Source: Neoechinorhynchus agilis (taxonomy: Eukaryota > Acanthocephala). Taken from it: 64,000 nucleotides of DNA. The notes below the pieces were generated by a model that made no database searches, was not told where the DNA came from, and was given only the letters and a program-made list of their open reading frames with translations. Positions within the stretch are counted from its first letter, which is position 1, and the number at the start of each line of letters is the position of its first letter. Shown one piece after another: positions 9,890 to 22,500 of this stretch. The stretch lies in the NCBI GenBank assembly GCA_051530055.1, contig CM121342.1, forward strand, positions 14,570,001 through 14,634,000, read 5' to 3'. The position numbers and the translations under genes are program-made.

Positions 9890-10060
9890 AAAATATCCAT
9901 GAACAACTTGTTTACACCAGAATCGGAGTTGCGGTGATCCCCACCCGGATAAAACATATTTTGCCGATATATTTAGAAGTCTTCATTCAGTAAATAATTT
10001 TTTTATTAAAGACGTTCTGCGAACCTTGTGAGAGGTTCATAATCAATTTGTAAACCGATG
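9890..10060 (-). repeat. Penelope-type terminal repeat, diverged
   Basis: On the minus strand it reads a GAACC-loop-GGTTC stem, AACGTCTTTAATAAAA, then TGAAGACTTCTAAA. This is the same layout as the hammerhead block at 8417-8500 with a decayed core. The left part shares TTTTATCCGGG and CACCGCAACTCC with 45010-45050. Confidence 0.45.
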
Positions 10061-10189
10061 AGTAGAACAAAGTTAAAAAATCGACTGTCAATCGACGTAA
10101 TAACACACACAGGGATTGTTTGTCGCTAATTTATTGCATTTTTTTTAACTTTTCGAGGTTTTACAATAATAAAGCGCAAAATGTGCAAT

Positions 10190-10577
10190 CACTACCGTCC
10201 GCAAAATCTTAGCTTCTCTCCTTCCTCGGATGTCGCTATCACGCTAGCGGCATTGTCTCGTTGTATTGCAAGCGAGATATTTTGTCGCAGGAATACACTT
10301 GCTCGTGCGTCGCCGGTCGTTTCTCTCAATTTCTTCGAGAGATCCTGGAGTAGAGTGAGTGGCGAGCTGCCAAGCGCTTCATACATCTCTACTCCGAAGG
10401 GGACAAAATAGAGGACCAATTGTTCTTTCAAGTGGATGTGTATTCTCAGTGGCGAATTGTGACACACTCGAGTTTTGTTAAAGTCAACCTTGCGAATTTT
10501 CAAAGCCTCAGCCTCCTTCTCAAGCACGCAATGAAGATTTAAATAATAAAGCTTGAGTGTGTAACAATTCGCCATTA
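10190..10577 (-). mobile_element. LINE C-terminal fragment
   Basis: Encodes YFVPFGVEMYEALG, then a stretch ending in LRQNISLAIQRDNAASVIA. These blocks are the extreme C-terminus of a retroelement polyprotein whose earlier part (GLGIR to RPDG) is seen at 23.9-24.8 kb. A related scrap lies at 32.2 kb and a weaker one at 33.2 kb. Only this end survives here. Confidence 0.6.
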
Positions 10578-10584
10578 TTTTTTA

Positions 10585-10872
10585 TTTTTATTTATTTAAG
10601 GAGCTTACAAGTCTGTCACATACACATCGTTATGTTCTTCATATTGAGTTGATTGGTCTTTCTTTTCGATATCTTATTCATTTGGAAGCCTTTCGGCTTA
10701 ACTTACACACATCTGAGGCGCTCAGCCACACTCGAAGGGACAGGGCCAACCCACTTTTTTATGGCATACGGGCGATCTCAAAACCTGACCCCGCCTCTTC
10801 CAGCAGCCTCGCACCCCAGTGGAACCCAGCGACCGGTGGCGTTGAACCTTCGACATAACAAGCGCAACGCGT
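10585..10872 (-). repeat. SINE-B copy (tRNA-Met-like head)
   Basis: Same family as 41644-41941 and 60852-61146. On the minus strand it carries the B box AAGGTTCAACGCCACC, the GTGGGTTGGCCCTGT body and an AT-rich TAAATAAA tail. The head is the most diverged of the three copies. Confidence 0.65.
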
Positions 10873-11309
10873 TCAACCAAAATTTTTTGGGGTGAAACAA
10901 CCTAGTCGGGTTTGACATGGAAATGTCTTTAATAAAAAATTATGTATCTTTGTTACTTGACACTGGGTCCTCATAAACACGCTGTTGTTGAATTTTGCAA
11001 GTAATTTTAAGATCACCACAACTCCATCAAAAAAGGCGTTTTATAAAATAGCTTCACCGATTTCTCTTTAAGGCTTTATAAAACTAGGAAAAAGATCAAG
11101 CATCTACTGTATAACTGGATCTCTATCATTTGTTCAGCATGGTCTTCTGCTATCCTATTATTCAAACACCTTTCTCTCACTAAACAATTTGGAAAGAGAA
11201 GTGAATCGCATTATGCAAGAACCTCTCGCTAAGCAATTTTCAAAAAGATGCTAGAGTATTGTAGACTTATATAACCGGGTTATTGTATTTAATTTCCAAA
11301 AATTAAATT

Positions 11310-11525
11310 CAGATTATGATGGCTTTTGGGTAACCCAGCCCCGAGGAAACTCGGTACCGGTGCCAAGCCCGGATAAATGGGAGGGTTAGTGTCAGGAAGG
11401 GCATCCAACTAAAACCAAAAATTAGCAGTCTAACAAGCACGTAAATAAGGAAACGGGAAGGAGGAGTGTGGGAAGTCTTAGGATTGCAAGCCTTTGTGGG
11501 GCCCCGAGAAGGGAAAAGCATGAAG
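11310..11525 (+). mobile_element. RTE-type LINE 5' fragment
   Basis: The GGTACCGGTGCCAAG block, the GGGAGGGTTAGTGTCAGGA block and AAGGGCATCC match the 5' leader of the RTE element at 24.83-24.92 kb. No open frame remains. Confidence 0.55.
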
Positions 11526-11670
11526 AAAGTTGTTGATGGGTTTTCGGCAACTGTTTAAGAAATTACTTTTGGTCACTTCATCTTTTAACATTCTTCTTTT
11601 ATTTTGCCCTCACAATACAGCACATGGAAAACAAGTCGCCCAAACTCATTCTCTCTCTCGGTCTCTATAT

Positions 11671-13272
11671 CTAACGCCAATGTGATTCCATTCCAGTCGT
11701 GGGTGGTGGCAGAGGGAAAACCCGCTTGGCAACCTTTGCGCTCCCTGGAACGGGTGGAAAGGAGTTAGGCGGATGTGGGAGACGTTGTCGAAATTGTTGA
11801 TTAGGCCAATGGGGCATCGGTGGCATTCGATACGGTGCGCCGCCGGGAGGTCGTGGAAGAACCTGCCACCGATAAGATTGCCTTTTTCGCTTTCGATCGG
11901 ACAATGGATTCGCAAAACATAGCTCGAGCTTCTGATTCCTTACTTCAATAGTGTCCTTTAACTCCGACAAAGCCTGTTCCGCCACTTCGCGACTATCAAA
12001 GTGAACAAATGCATGCGTTTCGAACAACTTCACGTTTTCAATAGCTTCGTCAAACTTTGAAAAACAAGAGCGAATCTCTTGTTCGTCAATACCGACCGGT
12101 AGTTTAGTTAAATACAAACTTTTCACTTTTGATGCTGCATCGGGATCGGCTTCACGTTCCGCCCAATTAGCCGTCAAAGTACGCTTAAAGAACTTGTTAC
12201 GAGCACACGGGATTTCTGATTCCGAACGAAAGGAGAATTAATGTTTCTTTATAAAAGGATTTAGGTTAAATCCGAGCTTCTGAACGCCATAAAAAATAAG
12301 GGAGAATAAAAATGGGGGAAAAGGGCACAGGACCAGGGGTCGGAAACCACCGAGTGCTCTACGCTCGTCACAGATTATCCTGCGAGCTACGACAGCGTCA
12401 TGTTGAGAAGCGAAATGTACAAAGCAGTACCCTCGATTCTGCGCTGTTGCGCAATGATTCACGTCGATCTTCACGACTCCTTCGAGTTGCCTACAGAACT
12501 CTTCTTTGATTTCATCAGCATTTTTAGACCGAGGAATTCCAGCCACATAAAGCGTTAGTTGAGTATTGCTTTCATTCACAGAAATCCCGCCGTGTCCAGG
12601 CTCTAGTTCATAACCATCCAATTGCTCAATCGCTTTCTGAGCGTCTTCTCGATTGCAATAGGTAAGGAAACAAAATCCACGACCAAGACCATCTTGTGAG
12701 TCCAACAGAAATCGCAACTCATATATTTTACCAATCTGCTCAAATACTTCAATCAGTTTGTCCTCAGTAACCGATTTTGGAATTCTCCCAATGTAAATAC
12801 TGGAATTCGCCGGAGGCGGTTCAGTGGTCGCAGGGCCATATCGCCTTTGAGACCTGGACACCGTGTACGCGTACTGAGTTCGTTCAATGATGGCATTCAT
12901 TGCCGGAGGAACTTGATCTTTTGATTGCTTAAAATCTCTAGAGTCGTATCGTTGTTTGTGTTTTTCCAACATATTGCTCAGAAGAGCGGCTCGATTTGGG
13001 GTACCGTGAGGGTCATATCGAATGGTGAATTCGTCCAGAGCCCCTAATTGACCCGCAAGTGTCAGATTAAATAACGAAACCAAATTGGCAGCATCTAAAT
13101 CTTCCATTGAGATATTTCCGTTGAGAAGCATTTCGCTCAATCTGTCAATGAGTGGTGCCGTTGTGTCGTCACAATTAAGAAGATCCATTATGTTGTTCAA
13201 AAGAGCCACGACCGATGGTTCAACTGAAGATATTGAACACTCATCTTGACAATGATGAGGGGGCTCTTGCAT
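11671..13272 (-). CDS. hnRNP R/Q (SYNCRIP)-family RNA-binding protein
   Basis: Two exons, complement(11671..12215, 12351..13272); the 135-nt intron has GT at 12350-12349 and AG at 12217-12216 and keeps frame. The N-terminal helical acidic domain resembles the NURR domain of hnRNP R/Q. Three RRMs follow: SIYIGRIPKSVTEDKL with GRGFCFLTY; LTLYVAGIPRSKNADEI with NRGYCFVHF; SLYLTKLPVGIDEQEI with THAFVHFDSREVAEQA. A Pro/Arg-rich tail ends the protein. RRM order and linkers fit the SYNCRIP/A1CF/RBM47 family of mRNA processing and editing cofactors. I place the start at the ATG at 13272 because TTTTCTATCTTCAG, a good acceptor, precedes it; an in-frame ATG at 13323 is the alternative. Confidence 0.88.
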
Positions 13273-13323
13273 TTTGTAAATATGATCTGAAGATAGAAAA
13301 TACCCACATAGAAAAAACCCCAT

Positions 13324-14037
13324 TCACCATCGGTCGAAAAGAAGCCGAGTGTGGGTAAACGACTAGAAAGTTGTCAAACGGAAGAAGGTTACATTTAAGG
13401 ACCATCAAATTATGGTATCGCCATTTAAGGACAATAGCATCCGGAAAAAAGCTAGCAATGACGCGCAACACATAGAACGTTAAAAAAAAGAAATGCGATG
13501 AACAAATCACAAGCAACACCACGTACAAGTCCTAAGCACCAACAAATTGCATCTTTAAAATTCGATTCTTTCATGCAAAAAGCGGTTATTCAAATTTTTT
13601 GATAATCTTTAAAGGATTTTGAACTATGGTTGTTCATATTTGCACTTTTGTGTGGTCAGGTTATTTCAACCGATCTCACTTTTTCCTTTTTGCTCTTTCT
13701 ATTTGGTGATTGCTCGTTTTGTACTTTATTGTGTTCTACAAATAAAGGTTTTTTGAGCAATGTGCGCTTTTTTGAGAAAGTTCTGGGCACAATTTTCTAA
13801 TTCGCTGCGCTTCATACAAGTTATTGACGTCACAACGTCACTTTTACGTGCGTTATTCCATGTAAATTATAAAATTTAAGTATATTAAAATCGGTTACTT
13901 GCGCTCGATATTTAATAGTGGCGTCGTTAAAACACAATGTTCATGGATGAATTATTTTCGAATTTTCCCATTTTTAGTTAACTTGAGAATGGGAGTTTCG
14001 ACCAATAAAGGCACTTCATAGAAATGACTCTGAGCGA
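13324..14037. promoter_or_regulatory. Divergent intergenic region
   Basis: About 700 bp between the minus-strand RRM gene and the plus-strand ankyrin gene, so it should hold both promoters. No TATA box or repeat family is clear to me. Several T-rich tracts are present. Confidence 0.3.
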
Positions 14038-14625
14038 ATGTCCCGAATATCCTCACTGAGTAAGCAATTAACTGGTAATACGTCATCGCCCGTGTCAGCT
14101 CGTTCGCTTTCGCCATCGTCAATCATGTCTTCTATACCTTCACCACCAAGACCTAGTGCATCACTCACGTGGATGGTTGCATGTTCAAAAGGAGACACGA
14201 ACGCAATGCAAAGAATTAAAAATCAATACCTTGAGGGTAATCGGATATTCTATAGACAAGATCCGTTTCATGGATATACCGCACTCCATTGGGCCTTTAG
14301 AAAAGGAAGCGTCCCAATGTTGAAGTTTATTGCTCAAAGTCTGTCTTCCAATGAACTCGATGAACTGATGAAGGTTAAAAACAACCTCAGGCGAACTTGT
14401 CTTCATCTGGGTTGCATGTACCAACGTAAAAATCGTGAATTTATGGCTTCAATTAGTAAAATTTGTGGAAAAGACAAAACGGAAATATGGGACTGTGTTC
14501 GCACTTACGATATCGATGGTAAAGTGCCTCTCGATTACATGATTCCTCGAAATGTCGCTGAAATGCAGCACTCCGATGAAACTCTGATTCTACACCATAC
14601 CTGGTCGACATCTTCTAGGCGTTGA
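14038..14625 (+). CDS. Ankyrin-repeat protein, SOWAH-like
   Basis: Intronless, 195 residues from an ATG. The first 40 residues are Ser/Pro-rich and disordered. WMVACSKGDTNAM begins an ankyrin-type segment; GYTALHWAFRKGSVPMLKFI is a clear ankyrin repeat; RTCLHLGCMYQ and the DIDGKVPLDYM block are two more degenerate ones. The arrangement (W-x-VAC, then D-x2-x-GYTALHWA, ending in a DY/PLDY block) resembles the C-terminal ankyrin module of Sosondowah (SOWAH) proteins, but it is short, and a generic ankyrin protein is the fallback. A second upstream ATG at 14024 is out of frame and closes after 11 codons. Confidence 0.7.
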   Translation: MSRISSLSKQLTGNTSSPVSARSLSPSSIMSSIPSPPRPSASLTWMVACSKGDTNAMQRIKNQYLEGNRIFYRQDPFHGYTALHWAFRKGSVPMLKFIAQSLSSNELDELMKVKNNLRRTCLHLGCMYQRKNREFMASISKICGKDKTEIWDCVRTYDIDGKVPLDYMIPRNVAEMQHSDETLILHHTWSTSSRR

Positions 14626-15052
14626 GTTTCTCTTTTCAAATATTTACTGCGCGGTATGCGATTGTGTCTAAATTACACTCACTTTTTTTAATTCCTTTGT
14701 TTTAATTGCTTTTGCATTCATATTTAGCCGTGCATGATTCTACAAATCATTTTTTGAAGCTAAAATTAATTAGAAATGCACAGTAATAACACAATCGATA
14801 TAGAACTGTTCGTCTGGGTATTAATTTCTTTTAATTCGAAATTTTTTTAGGTAAAGGAAAAGTTAATGCATAAATATGATGTATTTTGCGTAATTTCGAA
14901 CGCTCAATGTTCTCAAAGGTACGGCAAACCATTTTTATTTTCCGTTGCCTCGAGGATCCAGCAGTCTTTTTTTTGGAATCATACAGCTGCCAACCATTTT
15001 CCGAAGTTAAAAATTCTTCGGTGTATTTTGTTACGACGGCATGAATTATATC
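14626..15052. other. Intergenic, nothing recognised
   Basis: AT-rich 3' flank of the ankyrin gene up to the Gypsy fossil. I see no gene or repeat family here. Confidence 0.3.
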
Positions 15053-18000
15053 TGATGTATGACCAAAACAGGGACTTTATCGCACAAAAAAACACATCAA
15101 ACACCACCAGGGGCGCGTGCTAAATGGTAGCAAAAGTGCGGTGATGACGCCGGGACGACGGCGCCAACAGTATCAATTAATCAATATCATAATCTTCCCC
15201 CTTCGCTAACTGGGGACCCTACAGGACCTAACTTCCAGTCCATGTTCTGTGACATATTTTGAGCCCATCTCCGGGTGTTGAACATTAATGTTTTCTTTCA
15301 CCGGAACATCTCCCGAATTTACTGCAGACGTCAAATCGTCTTCGCTGTTTTTTATGGCGTCGAAACCAAATCTCGTCGGCCATCAGGGTGTTCAATCAGT
15401 GCAGTTTTTTCGTTGCCACTGACCAACACGACTTCACTTACTCTATCGTCGAATTTGGTCCTTGGAATCATATTCCGTAAGAGCACCATTTTATTTGAAG
15501 ATATTCAGTCATGAATGGAGGAGATTAGCTCACTTCTTCTTGGGAAGCTGAACATCCGTTAATGCGGTGTCTTTCCTGTGCTGGTACAGAGTAACATCCG
15601 TATTTTTCCCAGCGCTTCGTGAAGCACCTCGGACCATCTAGATAAAGGAATATTTATATCGAAAAGCACCAATTCTATCGTTTTCCAAATGACTCCATTT
15701 AGACGCCCACATTGTCCGTTACTTTGAGGGTGGTAGGCGGTTGTATGGCTCAAACAAATTCGCCGAGCATTCAGCCATTCGCGCAGACATGTGAACGACG
15801 ACCCTCGATCAGAATGGATATATTCAGGGCATCCGAAAATCGAGAATTTCCTGGAAAGACAATCTTTCACCGTGTTAGCTGAACAGTCACGACAGGCAAA
15901 CGCCATTGGGAATCTGGAGTACTCATCCTACTCTAGTTTCCATCGCAGAATCCTCTCATTCCTGATTTTTTTGTGTGATCTTGATCCATCATGAAAAGGA
16001 CAGACCTTTGGCCGGTGATAATTGTAAAGGGGCGAATAGCTAGGTATTTCCAGTGCTTTACCGCCTCGACGAGGGCATAAGCCTCTTTCTCTACAATGCG
16101 ATACTTTTTTTCGTGCTTGTTTAATGTTCTGGAAAAAATCCGACTGGACGTCCATCCTGAAAAAGTGCCGCCCCTATGGCATTATCGGACGCGTCGGTCT
16201 CAAGCACGAATTATTTTTCTTCATCAATGTTGTCAATGACCGGATGTTTAATGGCCTCCTTCAGATCGTTGATTACCGACGTTAATTCACGAGTTAACGG
16301 AAAAATAATCTCCTTCAACACCAGGGGTTGGATTTTCCTCTAGTAATTGGGTATCCATCGGCTATAATATGCGAAGAACCCCATTAGTCTTTGAAGTGTT
16401 GTTGAGTTGGTAGGAATCCCAATATCGTTTAACGGCCTCAATCGGTTTAGGTCAGGTCTTAGCTGACCGTGACCAATTTCATATCCGAGGACGAAAATCC
16501 TATCCATCCCGTACATGCTTTTAGTGTTATTTAATCGTAATCCCTTTTTCAGCTATCACCCGGAAACGGTTGAGGTTTTCATCATGCTCTTCTTTTGTTT
16601 TCCCGCAAAATACGAGTAGGTGTTAGCTAACTTATACTTCTCAACGATGTGATTCATAAATCGCTGAAATGCTGCGACTCCATTGGTAACACCCATGGGG
16701 ATCTTTTTGAACCGATACAGCTTGCCGCAAGCTTCGAATGAAGTATAGTTTCTCTCACTAGGATCGATTGACACTTGATAATATGCATCTTTTAAATATA
16801 TTTGACTGAACACTACATTTTCAGCGATTGCATTAACCATTTTGTCTATCCTAGGCAGGGGATAGGCGTCCAAATACGTGAAACGGTTTATTGTTCGTGA
16901 AAAATCTACCACTAGTCTATTTTCACCGTTTTCCTTTTTAATAATGAGAACTTGGGCTCGCCACGGAGAGTTTGACGGCTCTATGATCCCTTCGTTGAGC
17001 ATACGCTCGATCTCTGATTTAACGAAGGCAGTATCATTTCGACTGAACGTTCGTGATTTCGTGATGACGGGCTTGCAGTCTGGGCTTAAATTCTCGAAAA
17101 GAAATGGAACGAACTCTGGTTCGCCATTTGTTTCGGTAGTGGACGTGGCTGCGAGTTCAAGAATATCTTAATTATGGTGGTGAACTGAAGGAAAAAATTA
17201 TGAATATATTAATCAGAATTTTCGACCAATGCGTTGGTCTTCTTCAGTGATTGTTTGCAAGTTACGCATTCACAGTTGAAAAAACTTGCAAACAATCACT
17301 GAAGAAGACCAACGCATTGGTCGAAAATTCTGATTAATATATTCATAATTTTTTCCTTCAGTTCACCATCATAATTAATTCCTAAATGAATATCTACACA
17401 ATTCAATATCCTCGTGGCCAGATGTTCTCAGCCGCAATTCCTTATGTAGTTTGGTGAACGGTAATACCAAAATTACGTCACTGCATAATTCGGACAGGAT
17501 GAACAACTCAACGTTTTGGTATGTCCTTCCACCGTACCTTAACTCGATGATGACCCTGCCACGAGATCTCCTGCGGATATGTCCAGAGGCCATTGACACA
17601 TTCACGTAGGCCGGTTTCACAATGAATTTCATCTCCTTAGCGATTTTATCGTTGATGAAATTAAGTGAACTCCTGGGGTCCATCAGGGCAGAAAACTTTG
17701 AATCACTAATTCGTATCTCCATCATCAAGGAACCCTTATTCAATCCCTTCGTTGTAGTAGTAGCAAGGAATATAGATGAAAGTTTGACCTGAGTATTTTT
17801 CTTTGATTGGTACATTTTGGCGAATGGCCCTTTTTTGAACATTCGTAGCATTTTGCTTGACTCGCAGGGCAAAGGAATCTTGGGTGTCGTTTTTTTCCAC
17901 AAAAAACAAAGCGATTTCAGATGAAAGTTGTAGTGCTTGTCAGATCGATCTTTTACACGAGCAGCATTGCATTTAGCGGAATCACTATCCATGTCGGAAA

Positions 18001-18773
18001 TATCAACGGAATCGACCTCAGCTATTGTCAAACTTCTTAGCATGTTACTCGACGTGGTATTAAATTGATCCATGCTGTCCGTCGCACATTGGACACAGTT
18101 AGCGATTTCGACGGCTTTTGCCAATACCAAATCCTCTTGTTCGAGCAATCGTTGTCTTATTGCATCGGATCTGATGCCGGAGATGAAAGCATCTCCGATG
18201 AATTCCGATTTGGCCTCCTCACCATTGACAGCTTTGAATCGACAATTGCGAGCCATGTTAGTTAGACATTGGACGTATTGATCGATGCTCTCGTTCTCTG
18301 ATTGTTTGCGGGTAGAGAGAAAATGCCTGCTTAGAACTTCATTGTGCTTTTTTGTTATATCTTTTCCAATAAGGCCCAGGCTTCTTCAAAAGTCTTGGTA
18401 TCCTCCAAAACTTCGTATACATCGGGCCCAATATTGGCGTATATGTATTCAATTTATCATTATCAAGATCGACTGATTGAATCGTATATTTGAAGTTTCT
18501 CTTCCGTAGTTTGAACTTTTTTCGGAATCTTGTTCGAGCGGCATCGTATTAAACCTTTCTAGCCTGAAATTCGCTTTTAACATTCTATTCGAACTGGTCG
18601 AACTTGTTGAAACGTCCATTGCAAGAAATTGTTTTTTTGCAATAAATTGATGTATGACCAAAACAGGGACTTTATCGCACAAAAAAAACACCAAACACCA
18701 CCAGGAGCGCGTGCTAAATGGTAGCAAAAGTGCGGTGATGACGCGGGGACGACGGCGCCAACAGTATCAATTA
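15053..18773 (-). mobile_element. Ty3/Gypsy LTR retrotransposon fossil
   Basis: Broken element on the minus strand, bounded by 127-bp direct repeats (15053-15179 and 18648-18773). On the minus strand these carry TTGGCGCC near one edge, which resembles a primer-binding-site region. The order of parts fits Ty3/Gypsy: gag-like region (about 18250-18730), aspartic protease region (about 17380-17750), reverse transcriptase (about 16550-17000), RNase H remnants (15930-16500), and integrase core with GCPEYIHSDRG and AYHPQSNGQ (15559-15906). A palindromic element is nested inside it. It has several breaks and looks old; the two end repeats differ at only a few positions. Confidence 0.8.
17169..17378. 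repeat. Near-perfect palindrome with opposed hammerhead cores
   Basis: Arms of about 90 bp match almost perfectly around a spacer of about 25 nt near 17260-17285. The plus-strand arm reads CTGAAGA (17299-17305), stem II GACC/GGTC (17307-17310, 17319-17322) and GAAA (17323-17326); the other arm carries the same core on the minus strand. It lies inside the Gypsy fossil between the protease and reverse transcriptase parts and is much less diverged than its host. Confidence 0.75.
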
Positions 18774-19492
18774 TTTGTCAATACGAGAAAATAAATGAAA
18801 TTAAGATTTTTCCAAAACGATCTTAGTAACGATAGACAGGAGATTATCAGAAAGCACGAGATTCGGACTTCTTATCTCAGGCAAATTTTAGAAGCTGGAA
18901 AAAGATCCCACGATAATGTTTAAGAACTTCCGTTTTAAATTATTGAGCTTGTCTCTTATCAGTCAGCAACAAGGATTTGTAAATCGGTCCAAAACTATCG
19001 TTTGTAGAATTTTTTTGTGTTGGATATTTCTCCGGTTGATTTCAAGTTGGTATATCTGAAAAAATTAGGCAGTGCTGAAAAAGTATCGGAGGTAAAAGGA
19101 GGTGCGAGTTATAGAAGGATGAAAGGAATTGAGATGGCGAGTTTTGATTGTTTACTCAAAATCTTATGAAGTATTCAATGGGAATCTAGCAGCAGGACCT
19201 TGTAGATCATAACTGTTATGGTTATCGAACAATAATGACGGCATTTTCCATGGATACGTAAAAAATGTGTTTTGCAGTGTTGTGTTTTCGATGAAAAAGA
19301 CGTGTTAAGAGTTCGTGTTCAAAAACCTGTCACCGGATAGATTCATCATGTAAGACGTTTTGGGAAGGTTTTAGCTTTTAGGTATGACTGTTGTGTTATA
19401 TTTTCGTGAAGTTTGTAGATCTCAGAGTTCGTGATTTAAGCTGAAGGAAATCGCAACCTGTCTTATCTTTAAGCCTTTCTCTTTCTTTGTAG
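18774..19492. other. 5' flank of the ABHD gene
   Basis: About 700 bp between the Gypsy fossil and the first located ABHD exon. It should include the promoter and perhaps an upstream exon, because the first located exon is preceded by an acceptor. No TATA box or repeat family was recognised. Confidence 0.3.
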
Positions 19493-19505
19493 ATATATAC
19501 AAACG

Positions 19506-22500
19506 ATGCTGATAAAGGAGGAACCCGTCGATGATGAAGGTCGTAACGCAGCACCGCAGGTAGCTTTTATCTGAGCTTAAAGTTTGTATTCAATCTATTA
19601 GACACCGATATGCAATAACACAATACTGGCAAATCTTGGGATATGCACTAATGTTCGCCGAATGCTATATCGCACTAAACGTTCAGTCTCTTGGATGTTA
19701 AGAAACACCTTTTATCCTACTGTGGTTTGTTTGCACCTCAAACTTCATTGTATCAAACCGAGCGAATTCTAGTGCACCGAGGTTATTGCAAAGAAAGGAT
19801 CATATTTAGAAAATAACTTAAAATTATGCCTTTCAGTGATACAGGGATATTCAACGCCTTTAGCAATGTCCTTAAATTCCATGGTGAGTACTTTGTATAC
19901 TCACGGATATATGGAGAAGTCTGACGTTAAATATACAAGGTACACTTTCTACATAAATTATTTTCTCAAATTTAATATATTTTCCGCAGTAAACTCATGG
20001 AATTCAAGGATGGCGGAAAGCTAAAATTGGATATTGCTTCTCCACCTACGAAACAAAGCGATGAATTACTTAAAAAAGTTGCACTTGTCCTACCTGGAGT
20101 TGAAGGTAAGCCTCCCGTTCATTTACTATTGTCTTCTTGCAGGAACACTTATTATTCTTTGTGAGTTTGCCACTGTATTTCAGTTCATGCAGCTTTTAGT
20201 GATGAAGAATTTCCTTATTCCTGCAGTTTATTTTTGTTAGTGACTAATCTAATAAAGATGCCGACGAAGTTTTTTTAGTATCTAGTACCTGTTGACATGG
20301 TGGATGAACCAAACAGCGAACCTCTTTTTTGCAACAAAACTCTATGTGTGTACAACACACTATTTTATGCCCATTTACGCCAGCACCATCAATAGCGTAC
20401 ATAGCACAATCAATAGGGTACATAGCACAAGCAATAGCGTACTTACCACATTTCCTTCCCGCAAATTCCTAACCTATTTTGCGGTATTCGTCGTACGGCC
20501 TCCGATGACGTTGACTTCTCCTTAAGAAAGGTGTTGCGTGCTCTCGGTCTTCGTTTTCCTTTAACTTCGGTTGCATCTAGGCCTGCCATGATTTCGTGAC
20601 TTCACCTCCATCTTCTGCATCGAACTCTACCTTCCTTTGAAGTTCTTCCTCTTCGACCTTTATGCTTACTTTATCCTTTTATTGTTCACATTCTTCGTAG
20701 TCTTCTTCCCTTTTCCTCACGAAATCCCCATGTGCCCTATTTTGCGTTCCGTTTTTATCCACGATTCGATAGGACACCGGTCATGATCGTTGCTCCACGA
20801 CTCCCTTTTGCCATTTCCCAGCTCTTCCTTTTTTCCACCACACTTCATTGCCTTCCCCAAACTCGCGATAACGCCCATCCGGTCTCTGCCTCTGTCTTCG
20901 CACTGTCCTGTCTCGCACTGTTTCCTCTGTATTTGGTCTGATATTGTCGAACACTGTATTCATCCTCCTCCCTAACATCATTTCTGCTGGAGCTTTTCCT
21001 GTGATTGCATGAGGCGTGTTTCTGTATGTTTGTAGAAATTCCGTAAGTGCCTTTCGAGTATCCATTCCTTCCCCTGCCATTCCACGTCGTTTAAGGGTTC
21101 CTATAAATCGTTCTACCAAACCATTCGTTTGTGGGTGGTAGGGACTCGCCTTTATGGTCTCGATCCCATTTTCTTCGCAAAACGCCCTGAAGTGTTGTGA
21201 CATAAATTGAGACCCGTTATCGCTCACAATTTTCTTTGGAGTCCCGAATCGAGCAAATGCTTCCCTCATCCGATCGATCACCATTTCGGATGTTATTTTG
21301 CATGTATTGAAGAACCAAACCTCGGGCCACTTACTCCTTGCATCTACGATCGCCAAATACATCTTGGAGTTTGTCGGTCCCGCCAAATCGATGCGCACGC
21401 TCTCCCACACTTCCGCTGGATAGTCCCAAGGTATAAGCGGCAGTTGTTGAATAAGGCAATGAAGTGTGGTGGAAAAAGGAAGAGCTGGGAAATGGCAAAA
21501 GGGAGTCGTGGAGCAACGATCAGAACCGGTGTCCTATCGAATCGTGGATAAAAACGGAACGCAAAATAGGGCGCACGGGGATTTCGTGAAGAAAATGGGA
21601 TCGAGACCATAAAGGCGAGTCCTTACCACCCACAAACGAATGGGTTGGTAGAACGATTTATAGGAACCCTTAAACGACGCGGAATGGCAGGGGAAGGAAT
21701 GGATACTCGAAGGGCACTTACGGAATTTCTACAAACATACAGAAACACGTCTCATACAATCACAGGAAAAGCAAAAGCAGAAATGATGTTAGGGAGGAGG
21801 ATGAATATAGTGTTCGACAATATCAGACCAAATACAGAGGAAGCAGTGCGAGACAGGACAGCGCGAAGACAGAGGCAGAGACCGGATGGGCGTTATCGCG
21901 AGTTTGGGGAAGGCAATGAAGTGTGGTGGAAAAAAGGAAGAGCTGGGAAATGGAAAAAGGGAGTCGTGGAGCAACGATCAGGACACCGGTCCTATTGTCT
22001 TCTTGCAGGAACACTTATTATTCTTTGTGAGTTTGCCACTGTATTTCAGTCCATGCAGCTTTTAGTGATGAATAATTTCCTTATTCCTGCAGTTTATTTT
22101 TGTTAGTGACTAATATAATAACGATGCCGACGAATTTTTTTAGTATTTAGTACCCATATACAATGCTTATCACCTCGACTTTAACATTCAACAGATTTTT
22201 CACTTTTCATATAGGTTCGAGCGACGCAAACTACATAACTCGCATTGCTGAAAGTTTGCTAAAAAAGAACCACGAGGTTGTTGTCATGAATTACAGAGGA
22301 ACCCTCTGTGATTTGACATCAAATTTGAAGACAAAAAGTGCTCTGGATACTAATGACCTCGCCTGCGTCCTCGAATACATAAAAGCAATATATCCAAAAT
22401 CACGGTTGCTTCTAATTGGATTCTCTTTGGGCGGGTATGAGATTTGCGAAGGTTTTCACGAAACGATTTTATTTTAGTATAATTTCCTCCAACCTACTTT

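Noticed and set aside
10649-10895. Overlapping frames of 69-80 codons, repeated at 41.6 and 60.8 kb
   Set aside because: They are frames through SINE-B copies; their similarity comes from the repeat, not from a protein.
14866-15123. 85-codon plus-strand frame after the ankyrin gene
   Set aside because: It runs into the terminal repeat of the Gypsy fossil and has no conserved features.
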